Shown here piece by piece: positions 16,102-24,961 of a DNA stretch of 64,000 nucleotides (positions are counted from its first letter, which is position 1; each line of letters opens with the position of its first letter). The notes beneath the pieces are model-generated. The model ran no database searches. It was given only the letters and a program-made list of their open reading frames with translations, and had not been told where the DNA came from. Position numbers and translations under genes: made by a program. The stretch is from contig NZ_JAJSSH010000001.1 in assembly GCF_021403115.1 (NCBI RefSeq), positions 186,001 to 250,000 on the forward strand, read 5' to 3'. The DNA comes from Sphingobium sufflavum (GTDB taxonomy: Bacteria > Pseudomonadota > Alphaproteobacteria > Sphingomonadales > Sphingomonadaceae).

Positions 16102-17199
16102 TCAGATGGCCAGTTCGAACTGGTGCGCGCGGGGCGGTGCGACGGTGTCGCTGTCCTCCGCCAGATTGTGCAGCCCCAGCCCCAGCAGCCGCGCGCCCAT
16201 GGGCAGCGGCAGTTGCGCGCGCAGCAGGGCGAAACCGGTCTCCTGTATCTCCGCCCGGTCGCGCACCGCATGGGGCAGGGTGCGCGAGCGGGTGAGGGTG
16301 CGGAAATCGCCCAGCTTGATCTTGAGCGTGACCGTGCGGCCCACGGCATGGGCCTTTTCAATGCGCGGCCACAGCCGGTCGGCGATCTGCCCCAACTGGG
16401 CGAGGAGCGCGTCCGCGTCGCTGATGTCCGTCTCGAACGTATCCTCCACGCTCACCGATTTGCGCGCTTCCCGGTCGCGCACCGGCCGGTCGTCGATCCC
16501 GCGCGCGGCGGCGTGGTAGAAATGGGCGGCCTTGCCGAAATGGCGTTGCAGGAAGGGGAGGTCACGGGCGTGCAGGTCTGCGCCCGTCTCTATCCCCAAT
16601 TCGGCCATGCGCCGGGCCGTCACCGGGCCGACGCCATGGATGCGCGCCACGGGCAGCGCGGCGATGAAGGTCGCGCCCTCCTCCGGCCTGACCACGCACT
16701 GGCCGTTGGGCTTGTTCTGGTCGGAGGCGAGCTTGGCCAGCAGCTTGTTGTAGGAAATGCCGGCGGAGGCGGTCAGCCCCGTCTCCTCCGCGATCATCCG
16801 CCGGATTTCGGCGGCGACATAGGTGGCGGAGGCGATGCCCGGCTTGTTGCGGGTCACGTCCAGATAGGCCTCGTCCAGCGACAGTGGCTGGATGATGTCG
16901 GTGAAGCGGTGGAAGATGGCGCGAATCTGCTCCGACACCGCGCGATAGGCGTCGAAGCGGGGACGCACGAAGATCAGGTCCGGGCACAGCCGCCGCGCCC
17001 GCCCGCCCGGCATGGCGGAGCGCACGCCGAACGTCCGCGCCTCATAGCTGGCCGCCGCCACCACGCCGCGTGGCCCGCCACCCCCGACCGCAACGGGCAG
17101 GCCGCGCAGGGCCGGGTCGTCCCGCTGTTCAACGGAGGCGTAGAAGGCATCCATGTCGATATGGATGATCTTGCGAAGGGGCGGTGAGTCCGGCTCCAT
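16102..17199 (-). CDS. dinB: DNA polymerase IV (Y-family)
   Basis: A 365-residue translesion polymerase. The catalytic carboxylates are in IIHIDMDAFYASVEQ near the N terminus and SLDEAYLDVT around residue 110. The nucleotide-contact stretch YEARTFGVRSAMPG, the helix-hairpin-helix near VHGVGPVTARRM-type sequence (IHGVGPVTARRMAELG), and the C-terminal little-finger domain follow in order. Length is normal (E. coli 351). No LexA-type box was recognised upstream. The gene appears to stand alone. Confidence 0.95.
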   Translation of the reverse strand: MEPDSPPLRKIIHIDMDAFYASVEQRDDPALRGLPVAVGGGGPRGVVAAASYEARTFGVRSAMPGGRARRLCPDLIFVRPRFDAYRAVSEQIRAIFHRFTDIIQPLSLDEAYLDVTRNKPGIASATYVAAEIRRMIAEETGLTASAGISYNKLLAKLASDQNKPNGQCVVRPEEGATFIAALPVARIHGVGPVTARRMAELGIETGADLHARDLPFLQRHFGKAAHFYHAAARGIDDRPVRDREARKSVSVEDTFETDISDADALLAQLGQIADRLWPRIEKAHAVGRTVTLKIKLGDFRTLTRSRTLPHAVRDRAEIQETGFALLRAQLPLPMGARLLGLGLHNLAEDSDTVAPPRAHQFELAI

Positions 17200-17412
17200 G
17201 ACGGCCTTATGCCATGGGCGGTGCGCGAACGGAAGGGGAACAAGTGGGGGCTAGAGAGATAAGGTGTGGAGAACGGCGGGAAAGCGGTGCAGTTCGACCG
17301 ACCCGGTTTTGGGTGGTGCGGCCGGTCAGGGGTGACGCGGACAATCCGGTCGCCCAGCGCGTATCGAAGGGGCTTTCTTATTCCGGCCCGGCCCTTTCAA
17401 TACAGCCGTGCG

Positions 17413-17440
17413 GCCCTTCGACAGGCTCAGGGCGAACGGA
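17413..17440. repeat. REP-like element (TTCGACAGGCTCAGGGCGAACGG type)
   Basis: The 27-base element contains GCCCT and AGGGC arms and matches from memory the widespread CTTCGACAAGCTCAGG-type intergenic repeat of sphingomonads and xanthomonads. It is the only full copy I found. The rest of 17200-17489 holds no recognisable gene. Confidence 0.65.
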
Positions 17441-17489
17441 AGGCAATGTCTGCAATCTCGTCCACGGCCCCGGCCATGCCTCCGGCGAT

Positions 17490-18014
17490 TCAGCCTTTCC
17501 CGCCGGACAGCAAATCCTTCAGCCCGGACAGCGCGCCCGATTCGCCTTCCTGCTTCACGCCCATCTGGCGCAGCACCGTGTCGGCGTCGGGGCTGCGCGG
17601 ATAGGGGTCGAGGTTGAGGGCGAGGGTCTGGGCCACCGCTTCGCCCATGTCGATGCGGTCATTGTCGAGGGGCATGATGTCGCAATCCTCCTCCGACAGT
17701 TCGATCTCCTCCTCCGAAATGTCCGCCTCCCGCACGAAGCGGATGGTGAAGGCGGCGTCGATCTCCTCCGGCACGTCCCGGCTGGTCGCGGCGCAGGCCT
17801 GAATCGCGGCGGCGCGGAGCGTGCCCGTGGCCAGCCAGCCGCCATTGTCCGGCACCAGACGATAGTCGGCCTCCAGTCGGGGAATGGCGCGCAGCCGGAA
17901 CCGGCGGGAGAGGGCGAGCCGCTCCCCCTCGTCCGCCGCGATGGACTGGGGCCGCGCGTCGCTGCCGATCTGGTCGATGCGGATCGGGCGGGAGAATTCC
18001 GGTGCGTCGGTCAT
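17490..18014 (-). CDS. DUF177 / YceD family protein
   Basis: A 174-residue acidic protein of the YceD family, associated with 23S rRNA processing or accumulation in bacteria and plastids. Visible are the N-terminal FSRPIRIDQIG, the central ACAATSRDVPEEIDAAFTI (cysteine-bearing C-A-R/T-C-like core) and the acidic ELSEEDCDIMPLDNDRIDMGEAV segment, ending in DPYPRSPDADTVL. In most alphaproteobacteria it is followed by rpmF and plsX; here it is not. The start overlaps the stop of the upstream cytochrome chaperone by four bases. Confidence 0.88.
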   Translation of the reverse strand: MTDAPEFSRPIRIDQIGSDARPQSIAADEGERLALSRRFRLRAIPRLEADYRLVPDNGGWLATGTLRAAAIQACAATSRDVPEEIDAAFTIRFVREADISEEEIELSEEDCDIMPLDNDRIDMGEAVAQTLALNLDPYPRSPDADTVLRQMGVKQEGESGALSGLKDLLSGGKG

Positions 18015-18553
18015 GGCGCGCTGCTGCCGATGTCGCCCGTGCCCCCGATGTCGCCCGCGCGCAGCGTCGCGATGTCGCGCGCGTCGAGCTGCGCGGCCAG
18101 CGAGCGGACCGCCGCCGCCGTATGGGCGACCGCGCCGGCATCCGGTGCGGAGCCGCGATAGAGGTTGCGCTCCAGCGCCTCGTCCAGGCTGCCCTCGCCC
18201 GCCAGCGCGCTGCGATAGGCGCCCAGCCGTCCGCCCAGCGCGCTCATCATCCGGCCGACATGCTTGCCGACCACGACGTCGCCCACGCCCATCTGGCGCA
18301 ACTGCCCCTCCATGTCGTCCACGAACACTTCGGCCAGGTGCGCCGTCTCGTCCGACGCCTCCAGCGTTTCCATGCGGAGCAGGACGAGGGAGAGGACCGC
18401 CGCGATCATGTCGAATCGCCCGTCCAGCGTGTCGGGCACGCGGCCGTCGCGATACCAGTGCGGCTGGCGACCCTCCGCAATGATCGCGGCGTACAGCGCA
18501 TGAAGGTCGTTCCGGGGCGCGGATCGCCCGAACAGGGATTTCAAAAAGGCCAT
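18011..18553 (-). CDS. Ubiquinol-cytochrome c chaperone family protein (CBP3-like)
   Basis: A 180-residue protein resembling mitochondrial Cbp3, which helps assemble cytochrome b of the bc1 complex. Family features seen are LHALYAAIIAEGRQPHWYRD near residue 20, then GRFDMIAAVLSLVLLRME, and ETAHLAEVFVDDMEGQLRQMGVGDVVVGKHVG. It is cytoplasmic or peripheral, with no signal peptide. It is translationally coupled to the DUF177 gene and divergent from bamE, the usual alphaproteobacterial neighbourhood. Confidence 0.88.
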   Translation of the reverse strand: MAFLKSLFGRSAPRNDLHALYAAIIAEGRQPHWYRDGRVPDTLDGRFDMIAAVLSLVLLRMETLEASDETAHLAEVFVDDMEGQLRQMGVGDVVVGKHVGRMMSALGGRLGAYRSALAGEGSLDEALERNLYRGSAPDAGAVAHTAAAVRSLAAQLDARDIATLRAGDIGGTGDIGSSAP

Positions 18554-18731
18554 GATATGCTCATCCGGGGTTCACCATCGCCCGGCCAAAACGGGCCTTG
18601 GGCGGCAACCGGCCTTGTCGGCACGGCGCAACTGCCATATTGATCGCGCGCCCGACCAATGCAATGGCGCATGTCATGCGCCTGCACGGGGCGCGCCATT
18701 TTGATTATAACCTTCTCTGGTGGAGACGTTC

Positions 18732-19229
18732 ATGCACCCCATAGCCACGCGGCTGATACTGGTAGCCGGTGCCGCGGCCTTGCTGGCGGGGCTGGGCGGC
18801 TGCACGCGCGTCCGCACACATCAGGGCTATCAGGTCGACAAGCTGCTGGTGGACAGCATCGCGGCGGGCGTCGACAACAAGGCGTCGGTCGAGGGTGCGC
18901 TGGGCCGGCCCAGCTTTGCATCGCAGTTCGGGCCGGAGGAATGGTATTATGTGTCGCGCGAGATGCGCGCTCTGGCCTTCTCCTCGCCCAAGCCGATCAG
19001 CCAGACGGTTCTGCGCGTCCGCTTCGACCCCGCCGGTAACGTGTCCGCCGTGGACCATATCGGCATGGAGCAGGTCGCCAAGGTCGGCATCGAGGGCGCA
19101 TCGACCCCCACGGCGGGCCGCAAGCGTGGCTTCCTCCAGGAAATCTTCGGCAATATCGGTGCGGTCGGCGCGATGGGCGGCGGCGGCGGTGCGGGTGGTG
19201 CAGGCGGCGGTGGCGCCAGCGGCCAGTAA
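18732..19229 (+). CDS. bamE: Outer membrane protein assembly factor BamE
   Basis: A 165-residue lipoprotein of the SmpA/OmlA family, part of the BAM complex that folds outer-membrane proteins. The lipobox LAGLGGC puts the lipidated cysteine near residue 23. The conserved core includes HQGYQVDKLLVDSI, VEGALGRPSFASQFG and WYYVSREMR. The last ~25 residues are almost all Gly/Ala, a tail not found in E. coli BamE. The start at 18732 fits the signal peptide and a GGTGGAG ribosome site; an in-frame start at 18720 would precede that site. Confidence 0.9.
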   Translation: MHPIATRLILVAGAAALLAGLGGCTRVRTHQGYQVDKLLVDSIAAGVDNKASVEGALGRPSFASQFGPEEWYYVSREMRALAFSSPKPISQTVLRVRFDPAGNVSAVDHIGMEQVAKVGIEGASTPTAGRKRGFLQEIFGNIGAVGAMGGGGGAGGAGGGGASGQ

Positions 19230-19237
19230 TATCGGGG

Positions 19238-19258
19238 TGCGGGGGTTCGCCCCCTGCA
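19238..19258 (+). terminator. Hairpin after bamE with a TTCG tetraloop
   Basis: GGGGG-TTCG-CCCCC core extended by TGC/GCA with a bulged T. No T-run follows; termination is plausible, possibly Rho-assisted. Confidence 0.5.
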
Positions 19259-19465
19259 AGCCTGACGGTCTATCCGCCTGAATCCTTCGCTCCCGTTCCG
19301 GGGTGCGGGCAGGGCAGATGTTTCCGCCATCCTGACGAACGCGCCCGTGTCCCTGCGGAGCGTCATCGCGATTGTGGCGCTGAAGATATGTCGATCGCCC
19401 TCGGCAGGGCGGAGGGAATGGCGTCCCTCCCCAACCCGCCGCAACGGGCAGGCCACAGCCAGAAT

Positions 19466-19534
19466 GTGATGGCGTTAAATTCACCCGCCTTCGTCTCGAT
19501 GCATTCGCAAGGGCGATCCCAGGAAAAGTCATCA
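19466..19534 (-). repeat. Interspersed repeat remnant, short copy
   Basis: On the minus strand, TGATGACTTTTCCTGG...ATCG at one end and AAGGCGGGTGAATTTAACGCCATCAC at the other match the two ends of a longer element at 24962-25096, with the middle missing. The interval 19259-19545 otherwise shows no supported gene. Confidence 0.6.
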
Positions 19535-19545
19535 CGCGCTCGGCG

Positions 19546-20214
19546 TCAGGACGGCGTCCCGTCCTCCAGCGCATAGGCGCGCATGAACAGGTCCGTCGCG
19601 CGCTCCACTTCCGCCGCGATCATGGGCGTGGTCGCCGTCTCGATCAGGCCCATCAGCATCTTTTGCTGGTATCCCGACACGCAGAGCGTGACCAGCAGTC
19701 GGGCCGCCTGCATCGGTTCCTCCGCGCGGATCAGGCCGCGCGCCATCACGCCCTCCAGGAATTCTGCGAGCAGGACATAGGTCTGGAGCGGCGCCCGGTC
19801 GTAGAAGATCCGGCCCATTTCCGGGAAACGTCCGGCCTCCGCCACCACCAGCCGGTGCAGGGAAATGGCGTCCGGCGTCGTCACCTTGTCCATAATCCCC
19901 GTGCAGAACCGCTTGAGCGTCAGGCGCAGGTCGTCGCAGGGTTCGGCCAATATCTCCGACAGGCCCGCGCGATATTCGATCGTGACATGGTCGATGACGG
20001 CGGCGAACAATTCCTCCTTGGACCCAAAATAGTTCCAGAGCGTTCCCTTCGAACCGCCCAGCGTGGCGGCGATGCCGGACATGGTCGTGCCCGCATAGCC
20101 CTGTTCAAGGAAGGAGCGGGCCGCGACCGTCAATATGGCGTCGCGCCGGTCCTGTCGGCGGATTTCCCGGCGGCTGGTGACGCATCCGCTGGCAGGGTTT
20201 CTCTCCATGTTCAT
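19546..20214 (-). CDS. TetR/AcrR family transcriptional repressor of the efflux operon
   Basis: A 222-residue regulator. The N-terminal helix-turn-helix lies at about residues 18-65 (AARSFLEQGYAGTTMSGIAA then GSKGTLWNYFGSKEELF). The C-terminal ligand domain resembles the TetR_C group with LHRLVVAEAGRFPEM. It is divergent from a three-gene efflux operon, and each side of the shared region has a matching operator-like sequence, so repression of both units is likely. The start at 20214 places the ATG within a few bases of the expected transcription start; 20208 is the alternative. The ligand is unknown. Confidence 0.9.
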   Translation of the reverse strand: MNMERNPASGCVTSRREIRRQDRRDAILTVAARSFLEQGYAGTTMSGIAATLGGSKGTLWNYFGSKEELFAAVIDHVTIEYRAGLSEILAEPCDDLRLTLKRFCTGIMDKVTTPDAISLHRLVVAEAGRFPEMGRIFYDRAPLQTYVLLAEFLEGVMARGLIRAEEPMQAARLLVTLCVSGYQQKMLMGLIETATTPMIAAEVERATDLFMRAYALEDGTPS

Positions 20215-20217
20215 AAC

Positions 20218-20233
20218 CGTACCATAGAGTACG
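20218..20233. promoter_or_regulatory. TetR operator-like inverted repeat, site 1
   Basis: CGTAC-CATAGA-GTACG, perfect 5-bp arms with a 6-bp spacer. It overlaps the predicted -10 of the tetR promoter. The outer stretch AACCGTACCATA (20215-20226) recurs as its exact reverse complement at 20286-20297. Confidence 0.7.
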
Positions 20234-20249
20234 CTTTTTATATTGACAA
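20221..20249 (-). promoter_or_regulatory. Predicted tetR promoter
   Basis: On the minus strand TTGTCA, 17 bases, TATGGT. Transcription would start about seven bases on, almost at the ATG, which suggests a leaderless mRNA. Confidence 0.55.
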
Positions 20250-20278
20250 GGGGCGGTCCGGGGCGCAGAGGCAAAATC

Positions 20279-20297
20279 CATACTATATGGTACGGTT
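20279..20297. promoter_or_regulatory. TetR operator-like inverted repeat, site 2
   Basis: CATAC-TATATG-GTACG, one mismatch from site 1, ending six bases before the first efflux gene. It would block initiation or early elongation of the efflux operon. Confidence 0.65.
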
Positions 20298-20302
20298 TTA
20301 TC

Positions 20303-21814
20303 ATGGCACTGAGTCGTTCCCCTCTCCTCCCTCTTGGCGCGTCCGCGCTGGCGCTGGCGCTCGTCGGATGCGCGCCGATCCCCGATCTGGGGACGCGGCC
20401 GGTGCCGCGCGCGCCGGCCAGCGTCGAGTCGGGCCGGAGCCTGCCCGCCACTCCAACGGCGGCATGGCCCGGCGACGGCTGGTGGACCGGCTATGGCGAC
20501 CCGCAATTGACCGCGCTGATCGAGGAGGGGCTGAGCAACAGCCCGGACGTCGCCATCGCCGCCGCGCGCCTGCGCGCCGCATCGGGCATGGCGCAGCAGG
20601 CGGGTGCGCCGTTGCTGCCGTCGCTGGATGCAGAGGCGGCGGCGGGCGTCACCAAGCAAAGCTATAACAACGGCTTCCCGGAGGCGTTTGTGCCGCATGG
20701 CTGGCTGGGCACGGGGCGGGCGGCGCTCGATCTGGGCTTCGACCTCGACCTGTGGGGCAAAAATCGCGCCGCGCTTGCCGCCGCGACGTCGGAACAGCGT
20801 GCGGCGCAGATCGACGCGCAGCAGGCGCGGCTGGTGCTGACCACCGCCATCGCGGACGCCTATGCCGACCTCGCCCGCCTCCATGACGCGCGGGAGATTG
20901 CGCAGCGCGCGCTGGACCTGCGCCTCGCCTCGCAAAAGCTGATTACCGACCGGCAGGCCAATGGCCTGGAAACGCGGGGCAGCCAGCGGCAGGCGGACGC
21001 CACCGCTTCCTCGGCGCGCGCCAGCGTCACGGCGGCGGACGAGCAGATCGCGCTGCGCCGTAACCAGATCGCGGCGCTGATCGGCGCGGGGCCGGATCGC
21101 GGCCTGTCGATCGTGCGGCCGCAGGCGCGCGCGCTGGTGCAGCTTGGCCTGCCCGACGATGTGACCACCGACCTGATCGGCCGCCGCCCGGACATCGCCG
21201 CCGCGCGCGAACGGACGGAGGCCGCGGCGAGTCGGATCAAGGTCGCCCGCGCCGACTTCTTCCCCGCCGTGCGGCTCAGCGCGCTCGTCGGCTTCCAGTC
21301 GCTGGGCTACACCTCCCTGTTCACCGGGGCGGGGGCGGAGGGCGGCGCATCGCCGTTCATCGACAGCCTGTTCAAGCCGGGGTCGCTCTATGGCAACGCC
21401 GGTCCGGCGATCAGCCTGCCGATCTTCCACGGTGGGGCGATACAGGGCCAGTATCGCGGCGCCCGCGCCACCTATGACGAGGCGGTGGCCAGCTATGACA
21501 AGACCGTCCTGGCCGCCTATCGGGAGGTGGCCGACGCCGTCACCAGCCGCCGGGCGCTCGACCGCCGACTGGTCGACGCGCGCGCCGCGCTCACCTCCTC
21601 GGAGGAGGCCTATGGCATCGCTCAGAAACGCTATGGCGGCGGCCTGTCCACCTATCTCGACGTGCTGAATGTGGAGGACAGGCTGCTGTCCGCCCGCCAG
21701 TCCGTCGCCGACCTCCATGCACGGGCCTTTGCGCTCGACATCGCTCTCATTCGCGCTCTGGGCGGCGGGTTCACCGTCGCGGCGCATACGACCAAGGACG
21801 CTCCCCATGGCTGA
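20303..21814 (+). CDS. RND/MFS efflux outer-membrane lipoprotein (OprM/NodT family)
   Basis: A 503-residue TolC-like channel that carries efflux substrates across the outer membrane. Residues 1-22 are a lipoprotein signal with lipobox LALVGC. Two repeated outer-membrane-efflux domains follow; landmarks are WWTGYGDPQLTALIEEGLSN, LGFDLDLWGKNRAAL, LIGRRPDIAAARERTEAA and GPAISLPIFHGG. The start at 20303 was chosen from the signal peptide and lies just after an operator-like site. It overlaps the membrane-fusion gene by eight bases. The operon order OprM-EmrA-EmrB defines a tripartite pump. Confidence 0.93.
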   Translation: MALSRSPLLPLGASALALALVGCAPIPDLGTRPVPRAPASVESGRSLPATPTAAWPGDGWWTGYGDPQLTALIEEGLSNSPDVAIAAARLRAASGMAQQAGAPLLPSLDAEAAAGVTKQSYNNGFPEAFVPHGWLGTGRAALDLGFDLDLWGKNRAALAAATSEQRAAQIDAQQARLVLTTAIADAYADLARLHDAREIAQRALDLRLASQKLITDRQANGLETRGSQRQADATASSARASVTAADEQIALRRNQIAALIGAGPDRGLSIVRPQARALVQLGLPDDVTTDLIGRRPDIAAARERTEAAASRIKVARADFFPAVRLSALVGFQSLGYTSLFTGAGAEGGASPFIDSLFKPGSLYGNAGPAISLPIFHGGAIQGQYRGARATYDEAVASYDKTVLAAYREVADAVTSRRALDRRLVDARAALTSSEEAYGIAQKRYGGGLSTYLDVLNVEDRLLSARQSVADLHARAFALDIALIRALGGGFTVAAHTTKDAPHG

Positions 21815-22955
21815 CGCCGCCTCTCCCATCGAAATCGCGCAGGACGCGGCGGCCGACAACCGGCAGCGCGCCGCGACCCGCAAGACTTGGCTGATCCGCC
21901 TCGCCATCGGCGTCGCGGTCGTCGGCCTGCTGTGGGGCGCCTGGTATCTGCTGTTCGGCCGCAACCATGTCGGCACCGACAACGCCTATGTGAATGCGGA
22001 GGTGGCGCAGGTCACGCCGCTGATCTCCGCGCAGGTGACCGAAGTGCGGGTCAGCGACACCGCCACGGTGAAGAAGGGCGACATCCTCGCCCGGCTCGAT
22101 CCGTCCAACGCCCGCATTTCCGTGGCGCAGGCGGAGGCCGATCTGGCCGAGGCGCGCCGCCGCTTTCGCCAGACGCAGGCGACCGGCACGGCCCTGTCGT
22201 CGCAGGTGCAGGCGCGCGCCGCCGACATCGCGCAGGCCCGCGCCCGCCTCACCGCCGCGCAGGCGGATAATGAGAAGGCCCGGATCGACCTTGGCCGCCG
22301 CGAATCGCTGGCGGGCAGCGGGGCCGTGTCGGGCGAGGAGCTGACCTCGTCGCGCAACGCCGCCGCCGCTGCCCGCGCCAGCCTGGCGCAGGCGCAGGCC
22401 GCCGTCGCCATGGCGCAATCCACGCGCGGCGCGGCGCTGGGCGAACTGGCCGCCAATGACGCGCTGGTGCGCGGATCGACGGAGGACAGCGACCCCGGCG
22501 TGCTGGCCGCGCAGGCCAAGCTGGACGCCGCCCGGCTGGAACTGGACCGCACCGTCATCCGTGCGCCCATCGACGGCGTCATCACCAAGCGGGCGGTGCA
22601 GGTCGGCCAGCGCGTGACGCAGGGCAGCCCGATCATGTCCATCGTGCCGCTGACGCAGGTGTATGTGGACGCCAATTTCAAGGAACGGCAACTGGCCCGT
22701 GTGAAGGTCGGCATGCCCGCCACCGTCACGGCGGACATCTATGGCAGCGGCGTGGTCTATCATGGCCGGGTCGCGGGCTTCTCCGGCGGGACCGGTTCTT
22801 CCATGGCGCTGATCCCCGCGCAGAATGCGACGGGCAACTGGATCAAGGTGGTGCAGCGCCTGCCCATCCGCATTGCGCTCGATCCCAAGGAACTGGCCGA
22901 GCATCCGCTGCGCATCGGCCTGTCCACCGAAGTCGAGATTGATCTGGCCGACTGA
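21807..22955 (+). CDS. emrA: HlyD-family membrane fusion protein (EmrA-like)
   Basis: A 382-residue periplasmic adaptor. It has one N-terminal membrane helix (residues ~28-50, IGVAVVGLLWGAWYLLFG), then the lipoyl half-motif TDNAYVNAEVAQVTPLISAQ, a long coiled-coil hairpin (about 95-205), the second lipoyl half with RTVIRAPIDGVITKRAVQ, and a beta-barrel ending VEIDLAD. This is the EmrA pattern. It connects the DHA2 pump to the OprM-like channel encoded just before it. Its start overlaps the upstream gene, so coupled translation is likely. Confidence 0.92.
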   Translation: MADAASPIEIAQDAAADNRQRAATRKTWLIRLAIGVAVVGLLWGAWYLLFGRNHVGTDNAYVNAEVAQVTPLISAQVTEVRVSDTATVKKGDILARLDPSNARISVAQAEADLAEARRRFRQTQATGTALSSQVQARAADIAQARARLTAAQADNEKARIDLGRRESLAGSGAVSGEELTSSRNAAAAARASLAQAQAAVAMAQSTRGAALGELAANDALVRGSTEDSDPGVLAAQAKLDAARLELDRTVIRAPIDGVITKRAVQVGQRVTQGSPIMSIVPLTQVYVDANFKERQLARVKVGMPATVTADIYGSGVVYHGRVAGFSGGTGSSMALIPAQNATGNWIKVVQRLPIRIALDPKELAEHPLRIGLSTEVEIDLAD

Positions 22956-22989
22956 TCGACCCTGATCGCGCGCCAAAGGAACAGCCATC

Positions 22990-24516
22990 ATGGCCGAAGT
23001 CGATGTGTATAAGCTGATCCCGGCCAACCGCCGCCTGTGGGCGGGGCTGGTGCTGGCGCTCAGCAACTTCATGGTCGTGCTCGACCTCACCATCGCCAAT
23101 GTGTCGGTGCCGCATATCGCGGGCAACCTCGGCATCTCGCCCGACCAGGGGACGTGGGTCATCACCAGCTATGCGGTGGCGGAGGCGATCTGCGTGCCGC
23201 TGACCGGCTGGCTGGCGCAGCGGTTCGGGACGGTCAACACCTTCATCTTTGCGATGATGGGCTTCGGCATCTTTTCGCTGCTGTGCGGCCTGTCGCCGAC
23301 GCTGGGCATGCTGGTCGCCTGCCGCATCGGGCAGGGTGTGTGCGGTGGGCCGCTGATGCCCATGTCGCAGACGCTGATGTTGCGCATCTTCCCGCCCGAA
23401 TCGCGGGGCAAGGCGATGGGCCTGTGGGCGATGACGACCCTGCTCGGCCCGGCGGTCGGCCCGATCCTGGGCGGCTATATCTCCGACAACTGGAGCTGGC
23501 ACTGGATCTTCTTCATCAACCTGCCGATCTGCGCGCTGTGCACCTTCGCGGCCTTTGCCCTGTTGCGCCCGGTGGAGACGGAGACGCGCAAGCTGCCCAT
23601 CGACAAGATCGGCCTCGCGCTCCTCATCTTCTGGATCGGTTGCCTCCAGATCATGCTGGACATCGGCCGCGACCATGATTGGTTCGCGGACCCGACCATC
23701 GTGCTGCTGACCGTCTGCGCCGCTGTCGGCTTCTGCGCCTTCATCATTTGGGAACTGACGGAGGAGCATCCGATCGTCGACCTGCGCGTGTTCCGCCATC
23801 GGGGATTCTCCTTTGGCGTGATCGCGCTGGCCCTGTGCTTCGGCGCCTATTTCGCCAGCATCGTGCTGATCCCGCAATGGCTGCAAACGTCGATGGGCTA
23901 TCCCGCGACCGATGCGGGCATCGTCACCGCCTTCACCGCGATGACCGCGCTGCTGACCTCGCAGATTGCGGCGCGGATGCTGGGCCGGGTCGATGCGCGG
24001 ATCATGGTGTCGTGCGCCACCGCCTGGCTGGGCTGCATGTCGTTGCTGCGCATGGGCTGGACCAGCGGGGCGGACTTCTGGACGCTGGCGACGCCGCAGA
24101 TATTGCAGGGGTTCGCCATGGCCTTCTTCATGATCCCGCTGACGTCGATCACCCTGACCGCTGTGGAGCCGCAGGAGACGGCGTCCGCCGCGGGCCTGCA
24201 AAACTTCCTGCGGACCATGGCGGTGGCGGTGTCCACCTCCGTCATCCTGACCATCTGGGGCGATTCCCAGCGCGTCGCCCGGACGGAGATCGTCGCGAAG
24301 CTCCAGCCGGACGATGTGCAGGCGTCGCTGGCCCATGCTGGCGTACCCATGGAGCAGGGTCGCCAGATGATCTCCTCCCTCGTCGATCAGGAGGCGATCG
24401 CGCTGGCCATCGACCATAGCTTCCTGCTGACCGCCATCGTCCTGTTCATCGCGGCGGGGGTGATCTGGCTGTCGCCGCGTCCCAAGGGGCAGGCGGACCT
24501 GTCGGCCGCGCACTGA
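22990..24516 (+). CDS. emrB: DHA2 family MFS drug exporter (EmrB-like)
   Basis: A 508-residue transporter with about fourteen predicted membrane helices. The DHA2 landmarks are LDLTIANVSVPHIAGNLG in helix 1, WVITSYAVAEAICVPLTG in helix 2, LAQRFGTVNTF in loop 2-3 and MTTLLGPAVGPILGGYI in helix 5. It uses the proton gradient to export hydrophobic toxic compounds. It follows the EmrA gene after 34 bases with an AAAGGA ribosome site and ends the operon before a terminator. The specific drug range cannot be read from sequence. Confidence 0.93.
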   Translation: MAEVDVYKLIPANRRLWAGLVLALSNFMVVLDLTIANVSVPHIAGNLGISPDQGTWVITSYAVAEAICVPLTGWLAQRFGTVNTFIFAMMGFGIFSLLCGLSPTLGMLVACRIGQGVCGGPLMPMSQTLMLRIFPPESRGKAMGLWAMTTLLGPAVGPILGGYISDNWSWHWIFFINLPICALCTFAAFALLRPVETETRKLPIDKIGLALLIFWIGCLQIMLDIGRDHDWFADPTIVLLTVCAAVGFCAFIIWELTEEHPIVDLRVFRHRGFSFGVIALALCFGAYFASIVLIPQWLQTSMGYPATDAGIVTAFTAMTALLTSQIAARMLGRVDARIMVSCATAWLGCMSLLRMGWTSGADFWTLATPQILQGFAMAFFMIPLTSITLTAVEPQETASAAGLQNFLRTMAVAVSTSVILTIWGDSQRVARTEIVAKLQPDDVQASLAHAGVPMEQGRQMISSLVDQEAIALAIDHSFLLTAIVLFIAAGVIWLSPRPKGQADLSAAH

Positions 24517-24570
24517 GGCGGGGATAGCACAGGTTGGGCGCGTGTCCGATGGGGGCGCCCGATAAAAAGT

Positions 24571-24598
24571 CGGCGGCTCCCTTGTGAGGAACCGCCGA
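24571..24598 (+). terminator. Terminator-like hairpin after the efflux operon
   Basis: CGGCGGCTCC pairs with GGAACCGCCG (one mismatch) over an 8-base loop, with A-rich flanks. No long T-run on the plus strand. Confidence 0.55.
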
Positions 24599-24961
24599 TA
24601 AAGAAAGGGTCTTGTCACAGAACCCTCGGGTCGCAAGGATTGTTTAAGACATCCTCGTCCCCACCGGCATCCCCCCGGTGGGGGATAGGCTTCGATTCCA
24701 GTGCCAAAATGGTTCGAAATTCGACGAATCGGGCGGTTTGGAAGGGGGGTGGGAACGGCGGTATCCGTGCGAATCGCCCCTTGAGCCCTTTGTCCCTTGT
24801 TTCCGCATTTGCCGGGCAGGGATGCCCTGTGCTTCGCCAACGGCGTGAGGCCAGTCGACCGTCCCCCGTGATGGCGTGCAACTGGCTGGAGTGCGTCGCC
24901 GCGCCTCGCCGTAACGGGATGGGAAACCGCCATCTTCCGAATGGCGATCGACGCCAGAGGA

